Assembly: GCF_000730645.1 (NCBI RefSeq) | Contig: NZ_BBIU01000007.1 | Location: forward strand, 62,001-126,000 | DNA: 64,000 bases | DNA from: Pseudomonas parafulva NBRC 16636 = DSM 17004 | GTDB taxonomy: Bacteria; Pseudomonadota; Gammaproteobacteria; Pseudomonadales; Pseudomonadaceae | Direction: 5' to 3' | Shown here: piece after piece, positions 32,768 through 41,399 of the stretch | Layout of the letters: each line of letters begins with the position of its first letter | How positions within the stretch are numbered: the stretch's first letter is position 1 | Made by a program: the position numbers and the translations under genes | Notes under the pieces: generated by a model | The model's database searches: none | What the model was told of the DNA's origin: nothing | Seen by the model: the letters and a program-made list of their open reading frames with translations, nothing else

Positions 32768-33775
32768 ATGAAATCTGTCGTTTATTCGCAACCCGGTCTA
32801 CCGATCGAGCACGCGCAATCGCTGTATGACGCAGACCTGCCCATCCCGACGCCAAGCGCCCGTGACCTGTTGGTAGAAGTGAAAGCGATTGCGGTGAACC
32901 CGGTCGACACCAAGATCAGGGCCAGCCGTGGTGGCGACACGCCGCAGGTGCTGGGCTGGGACGCCGTTGGCGTGGTGCGCGAGGTGGGCGCTGACGTTAC
33001 GTTGTTCAAGCCGGGCGATGAAGTGTTCTACGCCGGTGCCATTGATCGCGCGGGCTGCTACAGCGAGTTTCACCTGGTCGACGAGCGCATCGTTGGCGCC
33101 AAGCCGCACAGCCTGACTGTTGCGGAGGCCGCCGCCCTGCCCTTGACCGCCATCACGGCCTGGGAACTGCTGTTCGACCGCCTGCGTGTCGAAGAGCAAG
33201 GCGGCCAGGGCCAGCGCCTGCTGGTCATTGGCGCCGGCGGTGGCGTAGGTTCGATACTGGTGCAACTGGCCAGGCGCCTGACCCAACTTACCGTAATCGG
33301 CACGGCTTCACGCCCGCAAACCCGGCAATGGATCAAGGACCTTGGCGCACACCATGTGATCGACCACAGCGCGCCGCTGGCGCCGCAGTTGCGCGAATTG
33401 GGGCTGGAGGCCATCGACCACGTGATCAGCCTGACCCACACCGACACCTATCTAGAGCAGTTGGTGGAGGTGTTGCGCCCTCAGGGTCAACTGGCCCTGA
33501 TCGATGACCCGGCACAGCTGGATGTGATGCCGCTCAAGCGCAAATCGTTGTCGCTGCACTGGGAACTGATGTTCACCCGTTCGCTGTACCAGACCGACGA
33601 CATGATCAAGCAGCACCAATTGCTGTGCCGTGTCGCGCAACTGGTCGATGACGGCGTGCTGAAGACCACCTTGGGCGAGCATTTTGGCCCGATCAATGCC
33701 GCCAACTTGAAACGCGCTCACGCAGTGATCGAAAGCGGCAAGGCGAAGGGCAAGATCGTGCTTGAGGGGTTCTAA
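32768..33775 (+). CDS. Zinc-free quinone oxidoreductase-like MDR protein
   Basis: A 335-residue medium-chain dehydrogenase/reductase. It has the GroES-like N-terminal domain (VKAIAVNPVDTKIRASRGGD, then VLGWDAVGVVREVG) and the cofactor motif VIGAGGGVGSILVQLARRL (about 155-173). The zinc-ligand cysteines of alcohol dehydrogenases are absent, so it belongs to the quinone oxidoreductase (zinc-binding alcohol dehydrogenase family, ZADH-like) branch. The start at 32768 is the family one. It is separate from the zinc operon by 165 bases. The kinase-like gene on the other strand ends four bases after its stop. Confidence 0.85.
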   Translation: MKSVVYSQPGLPIEHAQSLYDADLPIPTPSARDLLVEVKAIAVNPVDTKIRASRGGDTPQVLGWDAVGVVREVGADVTLFKPGDEVFYAGAIDRAGCYSEFHLVDERIVGAKPHSLTVAEAAALPLTAITAWELLFDRLRVEEQGGQGQRLLVIGAGGGVGSILVQLARRLTQLTVIGTASRPQTRQWIKDLGAHHVIDHSAPLAPQLRELGLEAIDHVISLTHTDTYLEQLVEVLRPQGQLALIDDPAQLDVMPLKRKSLSLHWELMFTRSLYQTDDMIKQHQLLCRVAQLVDDGVLKTTLGEHFGPINAANLKRAHAVIESGKAKGKIVLEGF

Positions 33776-33778
33776 CCC

Positions 33779-34408
33779 TTATTCGATGCAATAGCGCTCG
33801 CTATGTACGCGCTCGACTGCAGCCACGATTTGCGCCACAGCCACATCGATGGGCCCGTCGTTGTGGCACAGCAGCCAGCCGTGCTCTTGAGCGGCGAGTG
33901 TGAACGCGGCCGTGCACGCGGCCTGCTCCTCCAAGGTATGGATCACAGTGCTGCCCAGCCCACGGGTGCGTGAGGCAGCCCTGGCCCAGGAAACCTGCGG
34001 GGCCGTGACCACGGCGATGTGCAGGTCGGGTACCTGTACATCGTATTGCCGGTTCAGTTGCAAAATCTGGCTGAACGGCAGGGTTCGGCGAAACGCTGCA
34101 TCAGACGGATACCAGCGGTCAATCAGGATGATGCTGTCTTGGGGTTGCCGGGGCAGGACGTGCCGGGTGATCCAGGCCCGGCTGTGCGCCAGGCGCTCGC
34201 ACACGCGTAGCTCCAGCTCGGCGCCGGGGTGCCGGGCAAGCTGATTGACCAAGGCCATGGTGTCGCCACGTGCCGGGTCGCACTTGCGCTCACAGAGCCT
34301 GATCACCTTTCTGCCGCCTGCCCTCAGCGCTTGGGTCACGGCCTCCAGCAATGTGGTCTTGCCGGTGCCTTTGGGCCCGTCCATGGCAATGAAAAGCGGT
34401 CGGTTCAT
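33779..34408 (-). CDS. Thymidylate-kinase-like P-loop protein
   Basis: A 209-residue protein with P-loop FIAMDGPKGTGKTTLLEAVT (about residues 6-25). The DRWYPSDAAFRRTLPF segment corresponds to the DR(Y/F) motif of dTMP kinases. The C-terminal half diverges from housekeeping Tmk, so it may be a paralogue acting on another nucleotide or deoxynucleoside. The start at 34408 is the family N-terminus; the upstream extension to 34498 is not conserved in style. It is divergent from the bacteriophytochrome gene. Confidence 0.75.
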   Translation of the reverse strand: MNRPLFIAMDGPKGTGKTTLLEAVTQALRAGGRKVIRLCERKCDPARGDTMALVNQLARHPGAELELRVCERLAHSRAWITRHVLPRQPQDSIILIDRWYPSDAAFRRTLPFSQILQLNRQYDVQVPDLHIAVVTAPQVSWARAASRTRGLGSTVIHTLEEQAACTAAFTLAAQEHGWLLCHNDGPIDVAVAQIVAAVERVHSERYCIE

Positions 34409-34605
34409 CAAGGTTACCCGTTGAGCAGTGGGCGGCATGAGACCACCGAACCCCGTGTTCAGACAAGCCAGCCGTCCATTCAAACAGCTGACCGTCAAAA
34501 AAACCGCTAGCCCTGCAACCGCCAGCTATGCCCGGGCCAGCCGGCCTGCTAGGCTGACCAAGGCGGCCCAGCGGGCAGCCTTTACATTTTTCACAGGCCT
34601 GGCTA

Positions 34606-37149
34606 ATGACCTCCGACCCACTGGTAAACCTGAGCAACTGCGACCACGAGCCCATCCAGATTCCAGGCAGCATCCAGCCCCATGGCTGCCTACTGACCTG
34701 CGACGCGTCCGCAACCACCCTCCTGCGTCATTCGCTGAACGCCCCGCAACTGTTGGGGGTAGAGGGTGCCATCAACGGCCAGAAGCTGGACGCCGTCCTC
34801 GGTGCCGAACTTGCTCATACCCTGCGCAATGCCCTGGCACGCCTGCGCGAAGGCTCCCGCCCTGCGCTTCGCTTCGCAGAGAGGCTGCCCAACGGGGTGG
34901 CTGTGGATGTCACTGCCCACCTGTACAAGGGCAATGCGCTGCTGGAGTTCGAGCTGGCCGGCCAAAGTGGCGCCGAGCCCGTCGAGCTGGCCCGCACCCT
35001 GATTGCCGAGCTGCGGGAAATCGACAAGACCAACCGCCTGTTCCGTGATGCGGCGCGCTTTGTGCGGGCGGTGCTGGGCTATGACCGGGTGATGATCTAC
35101 CAACTGGACAGTGACGGTGCCGGCAAGGTCATCGCCGAAGCCAAGCGCAGCATTCTGGAGAGCTTTCTGGGGCAGTACTTTCCGGCGTCCGATATTCCAC
35201 CCCAGGCACGCTCGCTGTACCTGCGCAACCTGATCAGGGTCATCCCGGATGTAGGCTTCGAGCCAGTCGCCATTGAACCTGTGGTCAACGCTTCAGGTGA
35301 GCCCCTGGACCTTTCGTACGCGCACCTGCGCAGCGTCTCCCCCGTGCACTGCGAGTACCTGCACAACATGGGCGTGGGCGCCTCGATGTCGATTTCCGTC
35401 ATCGTCAAAGGTGAGCTGTGGGGGCTCATTGCCTGTCATCACTATTCGCCGCGCACGTTGAACATGGGGCAGCGCGTGGCAGCGGAGATGTTCGGTGAGT
35501 TCTTCTCGCTGCACATCGAGACCCTGCACAGCCGGCAAAAGCTGGAAGCCGCCGTGCAAGTGCACGAAACCCTCGACGTGATGCTGCGTGATGCCAACCA
35601 TGCGGCAGATATGGACATCTTCTTCCAGGGGCGTCTGCCGCGCCTGATGGCGCTGATACCGTGCGACGGCATTGGCCTGTCGCTGCAGGGGCGCTGGTCG
35701 TCCTCCGGCACGGTGCCGCCAAAATCCGCGATGCCAGAATTGCTGCGGTTTGCCGACGGCATCACCGAAGGCAGAACCTGGGCATCCCACCGCCTGGCAG
35801 CGGCTCACCCGGCAGCCCAGGCGTACTTCACCGAGGTGTCCGGGGTGCTGATACTGCCTATATCGCAGCGCCCGCGGGACTACATCATCTTCTTCCGCAA
35901 GGAGGTGGTGGAAACCCTCGACTGGGCGGGCGATCCCAATAAAACCTACATCAGCGGCGCCTTGGGTGACCGCCTGACGCCACGCAAAAGCTTTGCCATC
36001 TGGAAAGAAACCGTCCACCAGCAGTCATTGCCCTGGACGGAGCAGGACCGCCAGTTCGGCGATGCCATCCGCACCGCCATCGTTGAAGTCGTGCTGCACA
36101 ACAGCGAGCTGCTGGCCAGCGAGCGGTCCAAAGCCGAGGTGCGCCAGCGCATTCTCAACGAAGAGCTGAACCACAGGGTCAAGAACATCCTGTCGCTGAT
36201 TGGCGCGCTGGTCGCCCACCCCACTTCCGAAAGCCAGACGCTACAGGGTTATGTGGCCACGCTGCAGGGGCGGATCCAGGCACTGGCACTGGCGCACGAC
36301 CAAGTGGTACGCGGTGACGGCGGTGGGCGGCTGGCGATGCTGCTGGACGCGGAGCTGTCGCCCTACCGCACCGCCAGTGGGGTGATCGAGCTGCAGGGGC
36401 CGAACGTGATCCTCGATGCACGGGCCTATTCGGTGATGGCGTTGGTCCTGCATGAACTTGCCACCAACGCGGCCAAGTACGGGGCGTTGTCGCGCCCGGG
36501 CGGTACCCTGTCGGTCAGCTGGGCACTGGATGAGGCAGGCGCCTGCACCATCGAGTGGCAGGAACGCGGCGGCCCGCCTGTGCGCGCGCCGAGCCGCAAT
36601 GGTTTTGGCTCGGTGCTGATCAGCCGCAGCATCCCCTTCGACCTGGGTGGCACCAGCCAGGTCGAGTATTGCCCGGAGGGGCTGCGTGGTTGTTTCACCA
36701 TCCCCGATAAACACCTGGCGCTTGGCGAGGCGGAGGCTGCGGCGACAGCCGGCACGACGGCGGCATCGTCCGGGGAGCGCTTTGCGGCTCGGGCGGGTTT
36801 GAACGTGCTGATTCTGGAGGATCAGCTGGTGATTGCCGTGGGCCTGGAGCAGATTTTGACCGACGCGGGCGTGGACTGCGTGATGACGGCGAGTTCCGAG
36901 CACGAAGCCATGCAGTTGCTGACAGTGCGCCAGCCGGATGCAGCCATTCTGGATGTGAATCTGGGGCGGAGCACGTCGATTTCCGTGGCTGATGAGCTCA
37001 CGCGCCGTGGGATACCCTTCCTGTTCGCCACCGGTTACGGCGACGGCATCAGCATCCCCGCGCATCTGAAGCACATCCCGGTCACGCGCAAGCCGTACGA
37101 CACCAGCACCATCCTGGCAAACCTGCAGAGCTTGTTGAAGCCACAGTAA
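34606..37149 (+). CDS. bphP: Bacteriophytochrome HWE histidine kinase with fused receiver
   Basis: An 847-residue red/far-red photoreceptor. Cys12 in NCDHEPIQIPGSIQPHG is the biliverdin attachment site of bacteriophytochromes. Then come PAS (to about 115), GAF (about 140-310, with GQYFPASDIPPQAR holding the chromophore DIP motif and the histidine in LRSVSPVHCEYLHNMGV), and PHY with the tongue motif PRKSF (about 463). The kinase is of the HWE type: LNEELNHRVKNILSLIG, HELATNAAKYGAL and IEWQERGG show the H and WxE marks. Residues 725-847 form a receiver with phospho-acceptor Asp in AILDVNLG and Lys in VTRKPYD. No heme oxygenase gene (bphO) is adjacent, so biliverdin must come from elsewhere. Confidence 0.92.
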   Translation: MTSDPLVNLSNCDHEPIQIPGSIQPHGCLLTCDASATTLLRHSLNAPQLLGVEGAINGQKLDAVLGAELAHTLRNALARLREGSRPALRFAERLPNGVAVDVTAHLYKGNALLEFELAGQSGAEPVELARTLIAELREIDKTNRLFRDAARFVRAVLGYDRVMIYQLDSDGAGKVIAEAKRSILESFLGQYFPASDIPPQARSLYLRNLIRVIPDVGFEPVAIEPVVNASGEPLDLSYAHLRSVSPVHCEYLHNMGVGASMSISVIVKGELWGLIACHHYSPRTLNMGQRVAAEMFGEFFSLHIETLHSRQKLEAAVQVHETLDVMLRDANHAADMDIFFQGRLPRLMALIPCDGIGLSLQGRWSSSGTVPPKSAMPELLRFADGITEGRTWASHRLAAAHPAAQAYFTEVSGVLILPISQRPRDYIIFFRKEVVETLDWAGDPNKTYISGALGDRLTPRKSFAIWKETVHQQSLPWTEQDRQFGDAIRTAIVEVVLHNSELLASERSKAEVRQRILNEELNHRVKNILSLIGALVAHPTSESQTLQGYVATLQGRIQALALAHDQVVRGDGGGRLAMLLDAELSPYRTASGVIELQGPNVILDARAYSVMALVLHELATNAAKYGALSRPGGTLSVSWALDEAGACTIEWQERGGPPVRAPSRNGFGSVLISRSIPFDLGGTSQVEYCPEGLRGCFTIPDKHLALGEAEAAATAGTTAASSGERFAARAGLNVLILEDQLVIAVGLEQILTDAGVDCVMTASSEHEAMQLLTVRQPDAAILDVNLGRSTSISVADELTRRGIPFLFATGYGDGISIPAHLKHIPVTRKPYDTSTILANLQSLLKPQ

Positions 37150-37150
37150 C

Positions 37151-37239
37151 CCTGTGGGAGCGGGTTCACCCGCGAAGAAGGCAGCGCGATATATGGCACC
37201 GGCTTCGCCGGTGTTCGCGGCTAAAGCCGCTCCCACAGA
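37151..37239. repeat. Inverted pair of P. putida-type REP elements
   Basis: CTGTGGGAGCGG (37152-37163) and its exact reverse complement CCGCTCCCACAG (37227-37238) bound two REP units with internal CCCGCGAAGAAGGC and GTTCGCGGC stretches. This is the extragenic REP form abundant in P. putida, in tail-to-tail arrangement between the convergent bphP and acetolactate synthase genes. It may also act as a bidirectional terminator. Confidence 0.85.
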
Positions 37240-37295
37240 ACCCCATAATATCAATAGCTTATGTGAGCTTCATCAGATCAGATCTAGCTGGCAAT

Positions 37296-37314
37296 CCGGG
37301 TGCGGGGCACCCGG
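37296..37314. terminator. Hairpin downstream of acetolactate synthase gene
   Basis: Arms CCGGGTGC (37296-37303) and GCACCCGG (37307-37314) make an 8-bp stem with a three-base loop, 43 bases past the alsS stop on the minus strand. There is no U-run. Confidence 0.4.
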
Positions 37315-37356
37315 AAAGAGGCAGGCGGCGAGCCGCGTACACCCGCCACCTTGATC

Positions 37357-39000
37357 TCAGATGGCCAACGCGCGCTCGCGCAGTTCGCTGTTGAGAATGC
37401 GGTCGTTCTCGCTGTAGTCGACCGGGCAGTCGATCACATGCACGCCTGGGGTCTTGATGCAGTGCTCCAGCAACGGCAGCAAACCTTCAGCGCTTTCCAC
37501 ACGGTGGCCATTGGCACCGTAGGCCTCGGCATACTTCACGAAGTCCGGGTTGCCGTAGTCCAGGCCGAAATCGGTGAAGCCCATGTTCGCCTGCTTCCAG
37601 CGGATCATGCCGTAGCCGTCATCGCGCAGAATCACCACGGTCACGTGCATGCCCAGGCGTACGGCAGTTTCCAGCTCCTGGCTGTTCATCATGAAACCAC
37701 CGTCGCCACACACCGAAATCACCGGGCGGTCCGGGTACACCAGGTGCGCCGCCATGGCCGAAGGCAGGCCGGCGCCCATGGTCGCCAGGGCGTTGTCCAG
37801 CAGCACGGTGTTAGGCTTATGGGCCTTGTAGTTGCGGGCGAACCAGATCTTGTAGATGCCGTTGTCCAAGGCCACGATGCCTTCGGACGGCAGCACGCGA
37901 CGGATGTCGGCCACCAGGCGCTGCGGGTAGACCGGGAAGCGGTCGTCGTCGGCGCCTTCGGCAGTCTGCGCTTCGTTGGCCTCGCGAATGGCCATCAGGC
38001 GCGTGAAGTCCCAGTGGCTGGTGTCAGTCAGGGCCTCGCCAATCTGCCACACGGCGTTGGCGATATCGCCGATCACTTCCACCTGCGGGAAGTACACCGC
38101 ATCCACTTCAGCCGAACGGAAGTTGATGTGAATAACCTCGGTGCCGCCGCGCACCATGAAGAACGGCGGCTTCTCGATTACGTCGTGGCCGATGTTGACG
38201 ATCAGGTCGGCTGCTTCGACGGCGCGGTGCACGAAATCACCCGAAGACAACGCGGCGTTGCCCAAGAAGCGTGGGTGACGCTCGTCCACCACCCCTTTGC
38301 CCATCTGCGTAGTGATGAACGGGATACCGGTCTTGTCGATCAACTGCTTCAAGACCTTGGCGGTCATCTTGCGGTTGGCGCCGGCGCCGATCACCAGGAT
38401 CGGGTTGCGGGCGTTTTGCAGCTTCTGCACGGCTGCCTCGATGGCCTTGTGCTCAGCCAGCGGGCGACGGTGCAGGCTGGGGGGAATCGGCAGGCTGTCG
38501 GTCTGCTCGGCGGCGATGTCTTCCGGCAGCTCCAGGTGCACGGCACCGGGCTTTTCTTCTTCTGCCAGGCGGAAGGCTTCACGCATGCGCGCCGGGATGT
38601 TGTCAGCCGAGGCGAACTGGTGGGTGTACTTGGTGATGGGGTCCATCATGCCGCACACGTCGATGATCTGGAAACGGCCCTGCTTGGACTTCTTGATCGG
38701 CTTCTGGCCGGTGATCATCATCATCGGCATGCCGCCCAGGTAAGCGTAGGCACTGGCAGTGACCAGGTTGGTAGCACCGGGGCCGAGGGTAGACAGGCTG
38801 ACGCCGGTCTTGCCGGTCAGGCGGCCATAGGTGGCCGCCATGAAGCCTGCGGACTGCTCGTGGCGGGTCAGTACCAGCTTGATCTTCGACTTGCGCAGGG
38901 ATTCGAGCAGGTCGAGGTTTTCCTCACCAGGGATGCCGAATACATACTCGACACCTTCGTTTTCCAGACATTGCACAACGACATCGGCGGCCTTGGCCAT
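37357..39000 (-). CDS. alsS: Acetolactate synthase, catabolic type (TPP enzyme)
   Basis: A 547-residue thiamine-diphosphate enzyme. RHEQSAGFMAATYGRLTG contains the catalytic Glu (about residue 48) and CGDGGFMMNSQELETAVRLG (about 431) starts the TPP/Mg motif, ending in DDGYGMIRWKQ. Length and lack of a small-subunit gene fit the catabolic, FAD-independent AlsS type, which joins two pyruvates to acetolactate. No alsD decarboxylase is adjacent. A LysR gene lies divergently 170 bases away and probably controls it. Other pyruvate-type TPP enzymes are the alternative. Confidence 0.85.
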   Translation of the reverse strand: MAKAADVVVQCLENEGVEYVFGIPGEENLDLLESLRKSKIKLVLTRHEQSAGFMAATYGRLTGKTGVSLSTLGPGATNLVTASAYAYLGGMPMMMITGQKPIKKSKQGRFQIIDVCGMMDPITKYTHQFASADNIPARMREAFRLAEEEKPGAVHLELPEDIAAEQTDSLPIPPSLHRRPLAEHKAIEAAVQKLQNARNPILVIGAGANRKMTAKVLKQLIDKTGIPFITTQMGKGVVDERHPRFLGNAALSSGDFVHRAVEAADLIVNIGHDVIEKPPFFMVRGGTEVIHINFRSAEVDAVYFPQVEVIGDIANAVWQIGEALTDTSHWDFTRLMAIREANEAQTAEGADDDRFPVYPQRLVADIRRVLPSEGIVALDNGIYKIWFARNYKAHKPNTVLLDNALATMGAGLPSAMAAHLVYPDRPVISVCGDGGFMMNSQELETAVRLGMHVTVVILRDDGYGMIRWKQANMGFTDFGLDYGNPDFVKYAEAYGANGHRVESAEGLLPLLEHCIKTPGVHVIDCPVDYSENDRILNSELRERALAI

Positions 39001-39053
39001 TTAGGGTACTACCTCGAAATCTTGGAGGAATTGCGGCTTGTTAAAGCGGCGTG

Positions 39054-39079
39054 ACTGAGATGTTGCAGGATGTCTCAGT
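39054..39079. promoter_or_regulatory. Inverted repeat in alsS/LysR control region
   Basis: ACTGAGA (39054-39060) and TCTCAGT (39073-39079) form a perfect 7-bp inverted repeat with 12-base spacing. An AT-rich stretch (AATAATATTAAATATATTG) and GATGC-TCA-GCATC follow nearer the LysR start. Any of these may be operators; assignment is by position. Confidence 0.4.
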
Positions 39080-39170
39080 GCCGCGCATCGTAGGCCTTCG
39101 CGTTAATAATATTAAATATATTGTTATGATGCTCAGCATCACAAAACGTTATGAATGGTGAACCGCGCCG

Positions 39171-40052
39171 ATGAACCTCAAAGCACTGCGCTGCTGCGTC
39201 GAAATCGTACGTCAGGGCAGCTTCACCAAAGCGGCCCAGCACCTGCACATCGCCCAGCCAGCATTGAGCATGGCGGTGACGCGCCTGGAAGAGGAACTGG
39301 GCGTCAGCCTGTTCAACCGCACCACCCGCAAAGTGGTGCTCACGGCCGAAGGCGAGCAGTTTCTGCCGCGCATTGCATCGGCCCTGCGGGAGATGGACGT
39401 GGCCCGCCAGGAACTGCGTGATATGGCCGACCTCAAGCGCGGTGAAGTGCGCCTGGGCATCCCGCCGATGTTCGGCCTGCACTATGTGCCCGGCCTGATG
39501 AACGCCTTCCGCCGCCTCTACCCTGGCATTGCCATGACCGTGTTCGAGGGCAGCGCCGAGGACATCGGCCAGCGCCTGGAGCAACGTGACATCGACCTGG
39601 CCTTACTCGAATCCAGGCGAGTACCCCCTGACAAACAGTCGATCCTGCTGGGCAGCGACGAGATGCTGGCCTGCATGCACCCGGACCACCCTTATGCCCG
39701 CAAGGACAGCCTGACGGCCGAGGACCTGCGCAACACCGACATGGTGGTGTTCGACCGCACATTCGTGCAGCGCCAACTGTTGGATGCGTTTTTTGCAGAA
39801 CACGGCATCACCTACCAGGTGGCCCTGCAAAGCAACTTTGTGTCGCTGGTGGTGCAGGCGGCACTGGACAACCTTGGCGTCGCGACGTTGCTGCGCTCGG
39901 TGCAACTGCGCACTCCCGGCATCGTCGGGGTACCGTTCAAACCCGCGCAGCAGATGAGCTTTCGCCTGTGCTGGCGGGCCGGGGAGTACCTATCGCTGGC
40001 CAGTAAACGGTTCATCGACTTTGCCGAGCAAAGCCAATACCTGGAACGTTGA
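39171..40052 (+). CDS. LysR-family regulator divergent from alsS
   Basis: A 293-residue LysR regulator. MNLKALRCCVEIVRQGSFTK, then AAQHLHIAQPALSMAVTRLE, is the helix-turn-helix; FNRTTRKVVLTAEGEQFLPR links to the effector domain. By analogy with AlsR-like arrangements, it probably activates the divergent acetolactate synthase gene. No typical ribosome site is visible before ATG 39171. Confidence 0.87.
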   Translation: MNLKALRCCVEIVRQGSFTKAAQHLHIAQPALSMAVTRLEEELGVSLFNRTTRKVVLTAEGEQFLPRIASALREMDVARQELRDMADLKRGEVRLGIPPMFGLHYVPGLMNAFRRLYPGIAMTVFEGSAEDIGQRLEQRDIDLALLESRRVPPDKQSILLGSDEMLACMHPDHPYARKDSLTAEDLRNTDMVVFDRTFVQRQLLDAFFAEHGITYQVALQSNFVSLVVQAALDNLGVATLLRSVQLRTPGIVGVPFKPAQQMSFRLCWRAGEYLSLASKRFIDFAEQSQYLER

Positions 40053-40202
40053 ACGGCAAGAGCACATTTGTACTCCTGCCTGCACTTCCCTCCTTTTGCA
40101 CGGTCAGACCCTAGGCCTCGCCGTTAGACACGCTCGACGTCAAGGCCCATGATTCTCTAAGATTCAACTTTATCGTTTCAGCTTGTTGCATTAAGGACCA
40201 CG

Positions 40203-41387
40203 ATGTCAGTTCAGCAATTACCCCCGTTGCCCACTAAAGGCACCGTCGCCAGGATGGAAGCCGCCATGGCCCTGGGCAGCTTTGCCATCGGGACCGGCGA
40301 ATTCGCGATCATGGGCCTGATGCCTGATATCGCCAGCAACCTGCAGTTGAGCGAGCCCCAGGTTGGCCACGCCATCAGTGCCTACGCATTGGGAGTGATG
40401 GTGGGCGCCCCGACCCTGGCGATACTGGGGGCCAAGTTGCTGCGCAAGCACATGCTGCTGCTCTTGATGGCGCTGTATGCACTGGGCAACCTGGCCACTG
40501 CCTTCGCGCCCTCCTTTGGTGGCCTGGTGGCCTTCCGTTTCGTCAGCGGCCTGCCCCACGGCGCCTATTTCGGCATAGCCGCCGTGGTCGCTTCGAGCAT
40601 GGTGGTCAGCAACCAGCGGGCGGGGGCTGTAGCACGGGTCATGATGGGCCTGACCCTGGCCATGCTGCTGGGCAACCCGGTCGCCACCTTCCTGGGCCAA
40701 TACTTTGGCTGGCGTTCTGCGTTCGTGCTGGTGGGCGTAATTGCCCTGTGCACCATCGCCATGGTCTGGCGCTTCGTCCCCCAGCGGCACGATGAAGTGC
40801 GCAGCGACCCGCGCAAGGAACTCAAGGCCTTCACCCTGCCCCAGGTGTGGATGGCGCTGGCCATCGCCTCCATTGGCTTCGCCGGCATGTTCTGCGTGTT
40901 CAGCTACCTCGCACCCACCATGCTGGAAGTCACCCGGGTAGCCCCGCAGTGGATCCCTTTTGGCCTGGCCGCGTTCGGCCTGGGCGGTATCATCGGCAAC
41001 ATTGCCGGCGGCAAGCTGTTTGACCGGCTGCAGTTCCGGGCGGTGGGGTTGGTGCTGGCATGGTCCATCGCGGTGCTGCTGTTTTTCACCTTCGCTGCCC
41101 ACGCCCTGTGGAGCCTGCTGCTCGGCGTTGGCCTGGTGGGCACCATGATCGCCCTGGCAGCCCCGTTACAGATCCGCCTGATGGACATCGCCCACGAGGC
41201 GCCAAGCCTTGCCGCTGCCTCGAACCACGCGGCCTTCAACCTGGCCAACGCCCTGGGCCCCTGGCTGGGCGGTATGGCCATCACGGCGGGCATGGGCTGG
41301 ACCAGCACCGGTTTCATCGGCGCGGCTACCGCCCTGGCCGGCCTTGGGCTGTACTTCATCGCCCGGCGGATGAAGGGCGGCCACTGA
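40203..41387 (+). CDS. DHA1-family MFS exporter (AraJ/YdhP-like)
   Basis: A 394-residue MFS protein with twelve membrane helices. The N-terminal ALGSFAIGTGEFAIMGLMPD (about residues 24-43) is typical of the AraJ/YdhP/sugar-efflux DHA1 subfamily, and FRFVSGLPHGAYFGIA holds the helix-4 motif. It lies 150 bases after the LysR gene. Substrates of this subfamily include arabinose-type sugars, amino acids and drugs; none can be chosen here. Confidence 0.84.
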   Translation: MSVQQLPPLPTKGTVARMEAAMALGSFAIGTGEFAIMGLMPDIASNLQLSEPQVGHAISAYALGVMVGAPTLAILGAKLLRKHMLLLLMALYALGNLATAFAPSFGGLVAFRFVSGLPHGAYFGIAAVVASSMVVSNQRAGAVARVMMGLTLAMLLGNPVATFLGQYFGWRSAFVLVGVIALCTIAMVWRFVPQRHDEVRSDPRKELKAFTLPQVWMALAIASIGFAGMFCVFSYLAPTMLEVTRVAPQWIPFGLAAFGLGGIIGNIAGGKLFDRLQFRAVGLVLAWSIAVLLFFTFAAHALWSLLLGVGLVGTMIALAAPLQIRLMDIAHEAPSLAAASNHAAFNLANALGPWLGGMAITAGMGWTSTGFIGAATALAGLGLYFIARRMKGGH

Positions 41388-41399
41388 ACCTTACCAGCG

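Noticed and set aside
37300..39054. A 584-codon plus-strand open frame over the acetolactate synthase gene
   Set aside because: It is exactly antisense to a gene with clear TPP motifs, has His/Val-rich composition typical of antisense of GC-rich codons, and shows no family features.
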